Below, piece after piece: positions 23,100 through 33,574 of a DNA stretch of 64,000 bases. Positions within the stretch are counted from its first letter, which is position 1, and the number at the start of each line of letters is the position of its first letter. The notes under the pieces were generated by a model that was not told the DNA's origin, made no database searches, and saw only the letters and a program-made list of their open reading frames with translations. The position numbers were made by a program, and so were the translations under genes. Source of the stretch: Pyrrhosoma nymphula (taxonomy: Eukaryota; Arthropoda; Insecta; Odonata; Coenagrionidae); NCBI GenBank assembly GCA_963573305.1, contig OY754330.1, forward strand, positions 2,666,001 through 2,730,000, in the 5' to 3' direction.

Positions 23100-23476
23100 T
23101 GTGTTCTCTCTCTTAATAGGAAAGAATCTCGAATGATCCTGAGGATTCATGGTTCTGGACGCATATCCTTAAGCATTTGGGGGTGTATGAATGCTGCCGG
23201 CCCAGGACCTATTTTTTTGTACCTCTCCAAGAATGAACGCACGAGAATATGCCGGAATTATAGAAGAATACTTTAACGCCCTTAAAGCCAGAGAGATTGT
23301 TCCCGAGGTCAGTTTCATTCTTGATAACTGCCCCGTGCACACAAGCCGCTATCGTAGACAATTGTTTTCAGAAAAACGAGGAGACAGTTATTATACACCA
23401 TACATATACACCCGAATTAAACCCCATAGAGGACAAATTCTACTGTTTCAGGCTGGATGTGGTGGAAGTTCTCGAT
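23100..23476 (+). pseudogene. Tc1-like transposase, part 1 (split by a PLE)
   Basis: Across two frames one can read LRIHGSGRISLSIWGCMNA, then MNAREYAGIIEEYFNALKAR, VSFILDNCPVHTSR with the second catalytic Asp, and HTYTPELNPIEDKF with the terminal DDE Glu. The family cuts and pastes DNA at TA sites. Frameshifts occur near 23220 and 23340-23360, and the N-terminal half is missing. The gene stops at the PLE insertion point and its C-terminus resumes at 25275. Confidence 0.7.
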
Positions 23477-24737
23477 ATTCATTAATGAATAAAGACACTT
23501 GGTAATCTTCCACAGATTTATTTCTTTTTCTATTTTTTCCGATTAATTGATGGCTTAGCCATGGGATCGCCCATCTCCACCCTTCTTGCCGAAATTTTTC
23601 TGGACAACCTGGAAACGAACCTCTTTAACTCAAGACACTACCTTCTCCAATACGTTCAGTATTATTACCGGTATGTGGACGACATACTTTGTGTGTGGAC
23701 AGGAAGTGACCGTCAGCTGGGGTTATTCCTTAACCTTCTCAATATGCAGCACCGGAATATTAATTTTAAAATGGAGAAGAGTAACTCTGAGAGAATAAAT
23801 TTTTTAGATTTGAATATTTAATTGAGGGAGGAAAACATGAATTCGCCATTTACAGGAAACCATCCTATACGGACCACACCATCCCATCCGATTCTGCCCA
23901 CCACCACTCCCATAAGCATGCAGCTTTCCACTCACTTGTACATAGACTTATAAGTGTACCCCTCAATGAAATTAATTATAAAATTGAGTTAGAGACAATT
24001 AAGTCTATCGCTATTAGCAATGGCCATAAAGCACAAATAGTTGATGGAATATTCAGAAATAAAATTAAACAAAAAACCTTTTCGGCGCTAACGTCCCTTA
24101 CCCCTCTGCCCTTAGATAAACCAAAATGGTGTAAGCTCCCCTTCTTAGACGGCATATCCCACAGGCTAGCAAACTTGCTACCCCCCCAATATAAGGTAGG
24201 CCACTATACAAAGTGGAATCTAAGAAAGTTTCTGGGAAACGGGAAGGATAAAAAAGAATTGCTCGAACAGTCTGGCGTGTACAAGCTAGAATGTAATACA
24301 CCGGGATGCAGGACAGTGTACGTCGGTCAGACTGGTCGAGCGCTCAAAACAAGAGCCAGGGAGCATGAAAGATGTTTCCGATTGGAGGATACATCCTCCA
24401 ATTTTGCCAAACATCTGCTGGAAGACGGCCACAGGAGTGATTTCACCCCCAAGCTGCTCCATAGGATTGATAAAGGGTGGAAAATGGACGCTTTGGAGAC
24501 AATGGAAATTGTGAAGCACCAGAAGTGCAATGATACAAAATTATGTAATGACATCCTTTTTCACAACCCTTCTCCTTTATTGGCCACAAAATATTTCCCA
24601 GACTAAAGCACCCCCCCCCCACCCTCCCTCCTTAAACCGTTTTCTTTCCAACCGACTCCTGCCACATGTCCCCAAATCTTTCACACTCTACTTCCTTCCC
24701 CCCCCCCCTCCAGTGCTCTGGTGTGGGCACTGCCACT

Positions 24738-24806
24738 GTCAGAGGGTTTTAAATGGCCAGTGCACTGCCCACTGGGCAGTGCACTGGCCATTTAAAACCC
24801 TCTGAC
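24738..24806. repeat. Perfect 69-bp palindrome
   Basis: Arms of 34 bp are perfectly complementary around a single central C at 24772. The left arm begins GTCAGAGGGTTTTAAATGGC and ends GTGCACTGCCCA. It contains smaller palindromes (TTTAAA, TGGCCA, GTGCAC). It lies in the PLE-2 3' UTR, downstream of the stop. Confidence 0.95.
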
Positions 24807-24899
24807 CCCCCCCCCCCCCTCCTTTCCCTCACCATCCAGAGTTCTCAAGGAAAAGAAGGCCTCCATCATCACCCAGTCCCAACCCCTGCGTCCGTGTCT

Positions 24900-25000
24900 C
24901 CCAGAGTCCTCTGGATGGCCGTTCTCAACACTACTCCCTCATAGGGTTGTGTATTATGTAGTGTATGTAGTGTATTATCGGCAATCCAGAGGACTCTGGT
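24900..25000. repeat. 16-bp inverted repeat around CAGAGTCCTCTGG
   Basis: CCAGAGTCCTCTGGAT at about 24901-24916 faces ATCCAGAGGACTCTGG at about 24984-24999, separated by a roughly 67-nt spacer. It lies in the PLE-2 3' UTR near the 69-bp palindrome. Confidence 0.8.
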
Positions 25001-25192
25001 GTCTCCTATGTCTTTCCGCCCTCTGTGTCTGTCCACTCCAACCCTTAGTTCTCCCTCACCCCCGCCGCTTCCCTCTCCGTCTTCCCACCCCCACCCTCTC
25101 CGCTCCTCCCTTAGCCTTCCCCCTCCGCCCCCCACTCCCTAACGCCTTGGTGGAAAGCTATATATGCTTGACCTAAAGCGAAGAACCATGCA

Positions 25193-25222
25193 CATGATTA
25201 TGCCACAGTGTGGTGAAACGCG
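25193..25222 (+). ncRNA. Degenerate hammerhead-like motif (PLE-2)
   Basis: Stem I GCAC/GTGC, core ATGATTA (two differences from CTGANGA), unpaired T, stem II GCCACA/TGTGGT, GAA, palindromic ACGCGT, C. Two core substitutions predict loss of activity, but all three stems are preserved. Confidence 0.5.
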
Positions 25223-25274
25223 TCGTGCCAAAGAAATAAATCTGTGGAAGATTACCAAGTGTCTTTATTCATTA

Positions 25275-25510
25275 TGAATACCCATAGAGAACTTTTGAAT
25301 GGAATTATGGTAAAGGAATAACAACCGAAGGGCGTCACAACAGTGGAGGCGATAGAGGCGCATGTCCATGACTTGTGGAACTCATTTCGTCGACGGCCTC
25401 AAACATTTGCGAGAATGTTGTCGCATCAATGCCTCGCCGTCTGCAACAAGTTGTAGAGTCAGGTGGTGACAAAGTATTTAAAAAAACTGAAAGAAATTAG
25501 AATAGTTTTA
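25275..25510 (+). pseudogene. Tc1-like transposase, part 2
   Basis: Continuation of the transposase from 23476. In shifting frames it reads TTVEAIEAHVHDLWNSFRR and then MPRRLQQVVESGGDKVFKK, the usual Tc1-like C-terminus, with a stop near 25498. The split sits precisely at the PLE-2 insertion. Confidence 0.65.
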
Positions 25511-25826
25511 CTTTTTAAGCACCCTTTCTACCCCGAGAGAAATACATGTTATCAAAATTACGCCTGAGCCTGATTAAAAAGGATGAAAATATGGGTGACG
25601 TTGATTTCGGTCATGCTATTAAAAACGTGCGATACAATACGCTATTACGCGTAATCCTTAAAAAATTACGCGAACAATTCAATAGGAAACACTCCAGGGT
25701 GGCCACCCACACGATGACTTATTCAAAAGACTTTTGATCACATCAGATCCATTTCATTCCTAGATGCCATGCATTAATTCCGTAGGAGAGACTGTAAAAG
25801 GAACTGGATAAAACTTTTATTTATAG

Positions 25827-25885
25827 ACGACGAAGAAGTGTTGGAATCAGACGGCGATGATGACCACGATTCCTCTGATGACTAA
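25827..25885 (+). CDS. Candidate terminal exon with an acidic C-terminus
   Basis: A strong acceptor (AACTTTTATTTATAG, ending at 25826) is followed by a frame reading DEEVLESDGDDDHDSSDD and TAA at 25883-25885. Acidic tails of this kind are common in nuclear proteins and also in transposon proteins. The nearest upstream open frame (25546-25737, basic, with RYNTLLRVILKKLREQFNRK) may or may not belong to it. An AATAAA lies about 215 bp downstream, near 26101. Confidence 0.25.
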
Positions 25886-26734
25886 GAATTTTGATTTTCT
25901 TAATATTGATGGCATCATGTTATAAGGAATACTTTTCCAGGACTTATAACTTTGTAACGTATGCACTAATTTTATCATTTTATTTTAACTTAATTTCGAT
26001 GAATCAAATTACCAATTATCATTTATTTGAATTTCCTATTTCCTCTGCGAGGATTTTCATGTGAGATTATTACACGGTGTTGTTAGTATCGTGACATAAA
26101 GAATAAAAGCCAATTGAGCTTAAAGTTTGAATAAATCCATCCCTTGCGCATATTTCCATCCAGCATGTCACTCAATAGAATGACATAATACCTACGACGC
26201 TCATCGGAGCGATTTGGGATCGCACTCAAAATTCCAGAAACCTCGTGAATTTTACGAAACCTCATGACACGTTTTTCTCACGCATGAACTTCGGAGAAGA
26301 AACGAAGTATTTGAGGTTGTCGAAATGATTCTTTCTTAAAGTAAAACATTTACTTTTTGTTGACGCCTGACAAATTTCGTTAATGCTTTTTTTTCGTATC
26401 TAATTACCATTTTTGTATTGTTGCATTGTTGATCTTATTGTTTTAAAACCGTTTCACAAAAACGGATGATTTCAAGGGAAAGATCGTCAAATAAGTTGAA
26501 GTACCGTCCAATATTCTAAACCAAGTTCTTATTTTCGCGCTGAATTTGTATTTTTATTAATGTCAGCAGGTTCCCCAAGTTTGTCAAATACAGCGGGAAC
26601 ACATTTATAATTCATTTTCTTAAGGTTATCAATAACTAGTTATTCTTAGGTGAGTACCTGCTATAGTTTTTCCTCGTGCAGCAAAGCATAGATTAAACGA
26701 AGCGGGACAACTTCATTGTTATTTTCCAAACAGA
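25886..26734. other. No gene seen
   Basis: AT-rich anonymous sequence without supported features, apart from the AATAAA near 26101. Confidence 0.3.
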
Positions 26735-26965
26735 GAAGTTCCTGTAATAGTGTTAAATCCTTCGCGGTACCATAAAACACGTCCGTTTTCGAGAAACCCT
26801 CCTCGGGGAGAGTAAAGGCGGAGGAAGGGTGTAGCTGGGAAGGGGTGGTGGGGGGTTGGGGGGGGGGGGGTAGGAAGGGAAATAATAACAATCCCCCAGA
26901 CGATGATTCTTCTGGAAACCATGCATGGTACCCCGGGAACAAGCATGCTTCCTCAAGAGCAGTAA
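26735..26965 (+). repeat. Direct repeat D, copy 1 (G-rich)
   Basis: Matches 28000-28180 in the same orientation: AATAGTGTTAAAT, CTTCGCGGT, GAAAC.CTCCTC.GGGGAGTAAAGG, a G-rich stretch, then CTGGAAACC.TGCATG and CTCAAGAGC. The copies have diverged. No coding content was recognised. Confidence 0.65.
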
Positions 26966-27363
26966 ACGAACAAAAAAAAAGTAAACAAACTGTATTTCAA
27001 GACTCGTGAGAACATGTCGATCGATAAACATTGCGGTAAAAAACTCGAGGCAACGAAAAAATAAAAAGAAAAACTTGCCTTTAGAAAGAGCTAGATTGTT
27101 GAGTAAATGAAAAACAGATGTACAACGCGGGTAAATGATTCGAAAAAATTAATTAATCGATTGTTGGCGATACTTGGTGGAAATTGAAGATAGAATTCAT
27201 TATGACACAAACACAAAAATAAATAATGGAATTTGTGTTTTTGTCATGATGAATTCTATGCCAGAAATTATTTCAACATATCATCACGAACCAAGTCACC
27301 AGATACCACGGATTTTAGAAATTTACAGCACTCCTTCCACCAATGCCAAACTAGAACTTTATG

Positions 27364-27952
27364 TTGGGGTAGTTTGAGCGATATATTTCCCATAGTCATT
27401 ACGGAGACCATATATATTCGAATTTAATTTTTGATTTCAGGGTCTGTACTAAGGAGTATGAAGTAAATACTGAAATATTAATGGTGCAAATATATAGTTA
27501 TATATATGACCAAAATTCTCTGTATTTAAATAAATAAAGCTACATAAGAAGCTAACTTGACTCATTTTTTCACGCGCCGTGCGACTAAAAAACCTTCACA
27601 ACGGAAGGTGGTTTTGTTGCGATTCCGTCGAAATCACTGCGTCGTGAGTAACATAGATTCATTTTGACAAATATTGCGAAAATATATAAACTACACACCG
27701 TTAGTTTTTTGACGAAATATATGTGAAAGAAATTCCTAATTTTTTAAATATTCTATCCCTCTGGAGCGCACAGCCGTAATCTGTCCTAGATGTAAAACAG
27801 TTTATGTATATTTTCAGGCAAATTACTCGATACGCAGTTCTGCAAGGGGTTTAAATTTGGATATAATTTGAAAGATGGGAGAGTTTTTACTTCAAAATGA
27901 GGTCAAATTCATCAAATTCTAGGTGAATTGATTTTGCGCTCCAACTACCTGC
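27364..27952 (-). mobile_element. TTAA-type MITE, copy 1
   Basis: Non-coding repeat of about 590 bp with ends GGGGTAGTTTGAG and CTCCAACTACCT (inverted). It is the same family as 46112-46674, 48963-49543 and 50844-51433. Shared internal words are CTAACTTGACTCATTTTTTC, CCGTTAGTTTTTTGACG and CATCAAATTCTAGGTGAA. This copy lies in the same orientation as copy 4 and has lost the flanking TTAA. Confidence 0.75.
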
Positions 27953-27999
27953 ATTTCTAAAAGGGAAAGGAAAAAAATCGCCTGTGGAAATAATAACCG

Positions 28000-28180
28000 T
28001 GCAATAGTGTTAAATGCTTCGCGGTGTCACGAAACGTCACTTTTCGCGAAACTGTCCTCCGGGGGGAGTAAAGGTGTATTTGGGGGGAAGGGGAGGGAGG
28101 GAAAGAATAAGAACGCCCAGATGATCTGGAAACCGTGCATGTTACCCACGGAACTAGCCAGCTTTCTCAAGAGCTGAAAG
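28000..28180 (+). repeat. Direct repeat D, copy 2
   Basis: Partner of 26735-26965, about 1.26 kb downstream. MITE copy 1 lies between them. Confidence 0.65.
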
Positions 28181-28189
28181 ACATTTGCA

Positions 28190-28620
28190 GCATGATTTCA
28201 TAAAGTATCCGAAGAAAAACAAATTTAGAACACAGCATCAACTTCGAAAAACCAAACATAGTGGCCAAAGAAAATAGGTATTTCCCAAGAATCATCAGAG
28301 AAGCTGTGGAGATAATCAAGAGGCCACACTTAATTAAAATAGGGGGAAGATGGATTACACCCTTTCCAACACTTGGAAACGTGTATTCAATGGCCCCGAA
28401 AAAAGTACCCTTCCCACTTCCCTTTGCGGATGTGAGCCAAGGACCATTCAATTGAAGAACTGGCGGGAAGACATTGTAAAACGTAAATACCGAAGCATTC
28501 TCCACTTCAGCCTGGCCTGAGGACGCCTACAGTATATAGTAGTAGGTTGAAACGTCGCCATCAATATTATATGACAACGCGGACGAATCCCGGAAACCTG
28601 CAATGACTGCAAATTTACCA
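28190..28620 (+). pseudogene. Penelope-like element 3, 3' end
   Basis: The frame from 28261 encodes the typical PLE C-terminus NRYFPRIIREAVEIIKRPH, then GGRWI and a degraded tail. It is followed by the hammerhead-like motif at 28517-28556. RT and GIY-YIG core are missing, so this is a heavily 5'-truncated copy. Confidence 0.65.
28517..28556 (+). ncRNA. Hammerhead-like motif (PLE-3)
   Basis: Stem I TGGC/GCCA, box CTGAGGA, one extra base, stem II CCTAC/GTAGG with a long loop, GAA, palindromic ACGT, C. Confidence 0.6.
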
Positions 28621-28659
28621 CAGTTACATACACGTGCCTAGATCCGTACGATTAATCCA

Positions 28660-30351
28660 ATATCCTCGCAGTGTCTTCAATATAGAATCTTTGGAAGCCG
28701 GTGACAACATTCATTGCTTGGAAACGGTGAATTGGAGGAGTTTAAGGTCCACACATTAACTTGAACAATCCATCTGATGAGTCACGAGTATTTATTTTCA
28801 GGTCCCGCTGCACAGTGGTCGGAAATCGGAAAAAGCTGGCCAAAAGTCCAAAATAACGTTTTTTGATATATGAACTTGAAACTTCGCATGGAAACTCAAA
28901 ATTGATTCATGTATCTGGAATAGCACTTTATTTGGCTTAGTTCTTACCCGTTTCTGAGATACAGAGGCTCAAACATGAGCAAATTTGCAGAAAAATGCCC
29001 GTCTTCAGTTTTCTCAGAATAACTTCCGACTTAAGTTGATGGTGAACGTATCCAAAGAAAACTAACTTAACTTCGATTACGCTTGCACTTACCTGGACTG
29101 AAAATCCTCCCATGTCTTCATTATAGACTCCTTGGGGATCGGTGCCCACAAGCACAGTTTAAAATACGGGGAATTCTGAGCGTTAAAATCCATACCACTT
29201 CAATAACCTTACCTCGTCGCGGCAAATCCAGCTCCCGGCGCGCGGAGCCGAACCTCGACGCGCGATCGAAAAATCATATTTATTTCCGGCGTCGCAAACT
29301 TTTTTCAAAGTCAACTGCATACAAACCTTAAGAAGTCTTCAAGTAATGCTCTGATGTAAGTCACTTCGCGTGACTTTGCCAAAAACCCATTTGAATCTCC
29401 TACACACTGTAAAATTTGGTCTAAAAACAACGTCCGCCATTTTGTAACGACACGGCAAGATTGTATCGAAGCTATTCTTTAAAACTACGGAATTGTAAAT
29501 CAAAAATACCATGCTAACAGATAATAATGTTTTTTATTCTATAAAAATCCTCATTAAACTTCACCATCAACTTAAGTCGGAAGTTTTTCTGAGAAAACTG
29601 AAGACGGGCATTTTTATGCAAATTTGCTCATGTTTGAGCCTCAGTATCTCGGAAACGGGTAAGAACTAAGCCAAATAAAGTGCTATTCCAGATACATGAA
29701 TCAATTTTGAGTTTCCATGCGAAGTTTCATGTTCATATATCAAAAAACGTTATTTTGGACTTTTGGCCAGCTTTTTCCGATTTCCGACCACTGTGCGCTG
29801 GCGCGAAGCCGGGCCCGCGACGCGCGATCGAAAAAATCGAATTTATATTCGGCGCCGCTAACATTTTTAAAATATTTTTTCAGAAAAGCCTTAAGGTGTC
29901 TTCAAGTAACACTCTATAGTATAAATAACTGAGCACGTATTCGTAAAGCCAATTCAAACGACTACTTTATGTGAATTGTTTCCTGAAAAAAGGGGACAAC
30001 ATTTGGTGACGTAATCGCACACACAAATATCGACAGTAATATCTCTTAAACTTATTAATTGGCCTGGAAAAGCATCATTATAACGGATGGTAATGTTTTT
30101 ATTTCATTAAAATCCTTACACAACTCCAAATTCCTTCCACAACTTATTCCTTTAATCTTTCCTACTTTTAAGATTTTCGAAATAAATCAAGACGGACGTT
30201 TTTTTTGGAATTTTGGACATGTTTGAGCCTACGTATCTAAGTAACAGGTAATCATTTGCGAGTATATGTGCCAAGATTCAAGTCTTTATCTATTTAAAAA
30301 AAAAGCCATTTTGTACTCCTGCCCGGCTTTTTTCGATTTCCGACCACTGTG
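28660..30351. mobile_element. Older Transib-like element (outer copy), split by a younger copy
   Basis: Sequence just left of the inner element (TGTCTTCAATATAGAATC... at 28673-28805) and just right of it (GGCGCGAAGCC...GACGCGCGATCG onward, 29798-29930) matches consecutive parts of the inner element's own interior (29110-29215 and 29238-29345). The right end at 30325-30351 again reads GATTTCCGACCACTGTG. The inner element has therefore inserted into the interior of a diverged relative. The outer copy's left terminus is missing. Confidence 0.7.
28811..29795. mobile_element. Transib-like non-autonomous element with 236-bp inverted ends
   Basis: 985 bp. Both ends read CACAGTGGTCGGAAATCGG inwards, and the inverted arms (28811-29046 and 29560-29795) differ at only a handful of positions. 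CGCTG flanks both sides (28806-28810 and 29796-29800), a 5-bp GC-rich target duplication. CACAGTG termini with a 5-bp GC-rich duplication are the diagnostic pair for Transib, the family related to RAG1, whose RSS heptamer is CACAGTG. No transposase frame is present. Confidence 0.8.
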
Positions 30352-30717
30352 CAGTGGCTGTCCAACCCCGAGGTGCTGCGGTGCTGCGGTGCGTTGTCAA
30401 ACGGTACGCAAAGAAGGTTGAATAAAGACGGATTAAGTTCAAAACGATGGGAAAAATAAATTGCAATCAATTTCTCCTCCATACGGGGTCCAATTAATGG
30501 AACCGGGCCGTTAATATTTGTGCCGGTCGGAGACTGATGAGACTGGTTGTTATCACCCATTAAGTTACGTATTTTTTCAACCAAGGTGTGAAAATTTAAC
30601 TTAATATTCCGTGTGGTGAATAGGCTTAAACAAATTTTGCGCAAATGTAAAGGCGACTATAACTGGATATGTATTGGCTATAGTACCTACATTGTCTGAG
30701 AACTAAACTGAACTGCA
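30352..30717. other. No gene seen
   Basis: Short anonymous stretch between the Transib-like and LINE remnants. Starts with a duplicated GGTGCTGCGGTGCTGCGGTG word near 30370. Confidence 0.3.
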
Positions 30718-31012
30718 TACTTTCTTTCTTTCTTTGTCTTCGCCTCGTCCCACTCATGTGGGGTCGGCGTTCTCTTCTTATTATTCTCTTCCTCCAACGC
30801 CTCCTCCTCCTCTCCCTCAGGTCCTCTCCCACCTCCTTCCATCTTATAATCTTTGGTCTGCCCCTCTTCCTTTTACCCTCCCTCACCCCCCCCCCACCCT
30901 GAATTACTCTTTTCTCCACGTATTCTTCGTCCCTGCGCTGATCGTGACCAAACCATCTTAATCGGCATTTTTGCACCTTCTTCACTGTCGGTCCCACTTG
31001 AACAGATCCTCT
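30718..31012 (-). pseudogene. RTE-like LINE, C-terminal tail
   Basis: Minus frame encoding the typical endonuclease-RT C-terminus: VQKCRLRWFGHDQRRDEEY, then GKRKRGRPKIIRWKEVGEDL and RRRRWRKRIIRRERRPHMSG, ending near (AAAG)n at 30718-30735, which would be its 3' tail. It is distinct from the family A LINEs. Its 5' side is cut at the (TA)n array. Confidence 0.75.
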
Positions 31013-31270
<258 letters not shown>

Positions 31271-31325
31271 GGTCTTGGGGGTGTTTGATTCATATAAACC
31301 CCCCGCCGATTCCAGTGTTTCTTTA

Positions 31326-31384
31326 GTAGTCTAGATAGCTTAGTGGTCAGAGCATCCGGCGCGAAATCGGAAGGTCCGTGGTGT
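31326..31384 (+). mobile_element. SINE 5' half, interrupted by PLE-5
   Basis: TAGCTTAGTGGTCAGAGC fits a tRNA-type A box exactly, followed by GGCGCGAAATCGGAAGGTCCGTGG, the start of the T arm. The sequence then jumps to PLE-5 before the B box. The B-box half expected after the PLE was not found. Confidence 0.5.
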
Positions 31385-33230
31385 TATGGGGAAGTGAAAT
31401 GGAATTGAGGAGGTTCAAAAAATGGTACGTATCTTTAATGTACGAGGGTAGGGTGTGCACGTGGGGCTGCAGGTAATGGTCCACAAAAGCCGATATGCGT
31501 TCTGTACATAACACACCACTTCTCATGGCCACACTAGACGTAACTTCACTTTATACTTCCATTCCCCACTCAGAAGGTCTACAATCAGTCCGCCATTTTC
31601 TAAGTCAACGTCCCACTCCTCACGTACCTAGTACTGATTTCCTGGTAGAACTCTCCAACTTTATTCTTACCCATAATGCCTTCTCTTTCAATGATCTTCA
31701 TTACCTCCAAACCAAGGGCTGTGCCATGGGCAGTAGATTCAGTCCCTCTTACGCCAACCTTTTCCTCGGTCTTCTCGAACAGAACTTCCTCTCTCAAAAC
31801 CTTTTAAAACCTCTCCTCTGGCTCCGATACATAGATGATATTTTCCTACTTTGGCCACATGGCATTGACTCTCTAAATTCTTTCATTTCCTCTCTCAATG
31901 CATCATCCTCTGTATCTTTCACCTCTAATATCTCCTCCACCCAAATAACTTTCCTAGATGTCGACATCTCTTTATCCAACTGTAAATTTAGTACCTCTGT
32001 CCATATTAAACCCACAAATAAACAGCAATACCTTCACTTTAGTAGCTGTCACCTCTCTCATACAAAGCGTTCTCTCCCATACTCTCTTTCCATCAGAGGT
32101 CATCGAATTTGTAATAATCCGGAGTCCCTTGACCATTTCCTATCCAACCTACACCAGTCTCTTCTCCGCAGAGGATATCCTGATACCCTTTTGTATAAAA
32201 AAATACTCAGAAAGTCTTACCAACCTAAACTAACATCAGATTCAAACCCTAAAAATCTTTCCATCTGCACCACATTCTTCCCAGGCATACAGTCCCTAAA
32301 GCACCTCCTTAAAGAATTATTTCCCATCCTTTCGAATAACCCAACAACTACTAATTTATTCCCTAAATGTCCATCCGTTACTTATAAGCGTCCCCCCAAC
32401 CTATCAAACTTATTTAAGGCCACGAAACCTCTCAAAAAATCAGTTATTCAATCCAAAACTCCAGCCACCCCTTGTAACCGTCCTAGATGCAAAACATGCT
32501 TATTATTTACCACGAACCGACTCCCGAATAAATTCATAAATTATCATCTTCCTTCCGTTTCCTCATCCTCCTGTACCACCTCTAACATTGTGTATATACT
32601 TCTTTGTAAGCTATGCCCGGCCTTTTATATTGGACTTTGTAGTACACCACTTAATATCAGGATAAATAATCACCGTGCCTCATGCAACCCATCCTCCCAA
32701 AACTTCTCTCACGCTGTCCCTACTCATGCCGCTTCCCATACCACTAAATTTGATAATTGCTACAATGTAGCTGTTCTGGCCTCTCTACCCCCCGCAGCCA
32801 CTCCAATTACTTTGAGAACATTAGAGCAAGCTTGTATATTTTATTTTAACGCTCTCCAGCCACCTGGCCTCAACCGGTCCCATTAATTTGTAAACATCCT
32901 CCCCTCCCCCAACCTTCAACATTGTACTTATAATTTTGTAACATCTTCTCCCCTCCCAACCTTCAACTTTGTATCTTTCTGTCTCTTAACTTGGTCATGG
33001 CAACTTCACCATTTCGTCTTTTCCATTTCCCTTACCTCCATTCCACCCCTCCTTTACTTTTCACCTTTCCCCTCCTCACTGCTCTCTTCCCCTCACCATC
33101 CCAAACATTTCCTCTTCATTCTTCCTATACCTTTCGCTGAAGAAGGTGGCGGCGATCCACCGAAAAATTTACAACCCGTGTGAGTGTCTTTTTTATGTGT
33201 TCTCATTTTAGTCACACTTGTGACAAAGTT
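31385..33230 (+). mobile_element. Penelope-like element 5, long open frame, inverted 5' piece
   Basis: The plus frame 31495-32886 (463 codons) is uninterrupted. It has RT motif A LDVTSLYTSIPH (residues 14-25), GCAMGSRFSPSYANLF (75-90), RYIDDIFLLW with the catalytic YIDD (112-115), and ITFLDVDISL. A GIY-YIG domain follows (NIVYILLCKLCPAFYIG, about 365-380, then LNIRINNHR and the late Glu in TLEQACIF). The stretch that should precede it (ISAFVDHYLQPHVHTLPSYI...) is present but on the minus strand at 31388-31510, so the 5' part is inverted. The 3' UTR is pyrimidine-rich and carries a hammerhead-like motif. It ends towards a (TA)n array. The open frame suggests a young insertion of a family different from PLE-1 and PLE-6. 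Confidence 0.85.
33137..33171 (+). ncRNA. Hammerhead-like motif (PLE-5)
   Basis: Box CTGAAGA, one extra A, stem II GGTGG/CCACC, GAA, palindromic AAATTT, A as the cleavable base. Stem I is weak. Confidence 0.55.
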
Positions 33231-33231
33231 T

Positions 33232-33288
33232 ATAATTATATATATATATATATCTTATATAATTAATATATATCTTATATAATTATTC

Positions 33289-33375
<87 letters not shown>
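33232..33375. repeat. (TA)n array with TCTTATATAATTA insertions
   Basis: A pure TA run of about 80 bp at 33291-33371, preceded by imperfect TATATATCTTATATAATTA units. It lies between the PLE-5 3' end and the tail of SINE copy 2. Confidence 0.95.
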
Positions 33376-33574
33376 TACATTCATGGGAAATGGAAATGGA
33401 TAGGAACACATAAAAGGACGAACACAGGGTTTGGTGGGGAAGATGAAAATGAGTTGAATGAAAATGAGAATGAAAAGAAAAAGTCCAGACAGAAAAAATT
33501 TCACCTTAGCCGGGATTCGAACCCGGATCTCCCAATTGCCGGTCAGGTGTGCTACCAGTTACACCACCAAGGCT
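33376..33574 (-). mobile_element. tRNA-derived SINE, copy 2 (complete head)
   Basis: Minus strand: AGCCTTGGTGGTGTAACTGG starts a tRNA-like head. A perfect B box GGGTTCGAATCCC lies at 33512-33524, and the cloverleaf closes with CGGCTAAGG. Then come AATTTTTTCTGTCTGG, an A/T-rich body, CTTTTATGTGTTCCTATCC and (TA)n. It could be mistaken for a tRNA gene, but the attached body and tail shared with copy 1 mark it as a SINE. Confidence 0.75.

Larger units (their letters stand above)
23485..25272 (+). mobile_element. Penelope-like element 2, with an inverted terminal copy
   Basis: The element lies inside the Tc1-like gene. The direct repeat ATTCATTA occurs at 23477-23484 and 25267-25274. The first 43 bp (23485-23527) are the reverse complement of its own 3' end (25231-25272). 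The coding part begins at about 23540 in the RT palm: GLAMGSPISTLLAEIF, YRYVDDILCVWTG, INFLDLNI. After one frameshift near 23820 it runs on to the C-terminus, including a GIY-YIG domain (TPGCRTVYVGQTGRALKTRAREHERC) and a stop at 24604-24606. The 3' UTR has long C runs, a 69-bp palindrome and a degenerate hammerhead motif. The N-terminal half of the RT is absent (5' truncation). Confidence 0.85.

Noticed and set aside
33512..33574. A tRNA gene on the minus strand with a perfect B box
   Set aside because: The tRNA-like head is fused to a body and (TA)n tail shared with another copy at 31123-31270, so it is a SINE.
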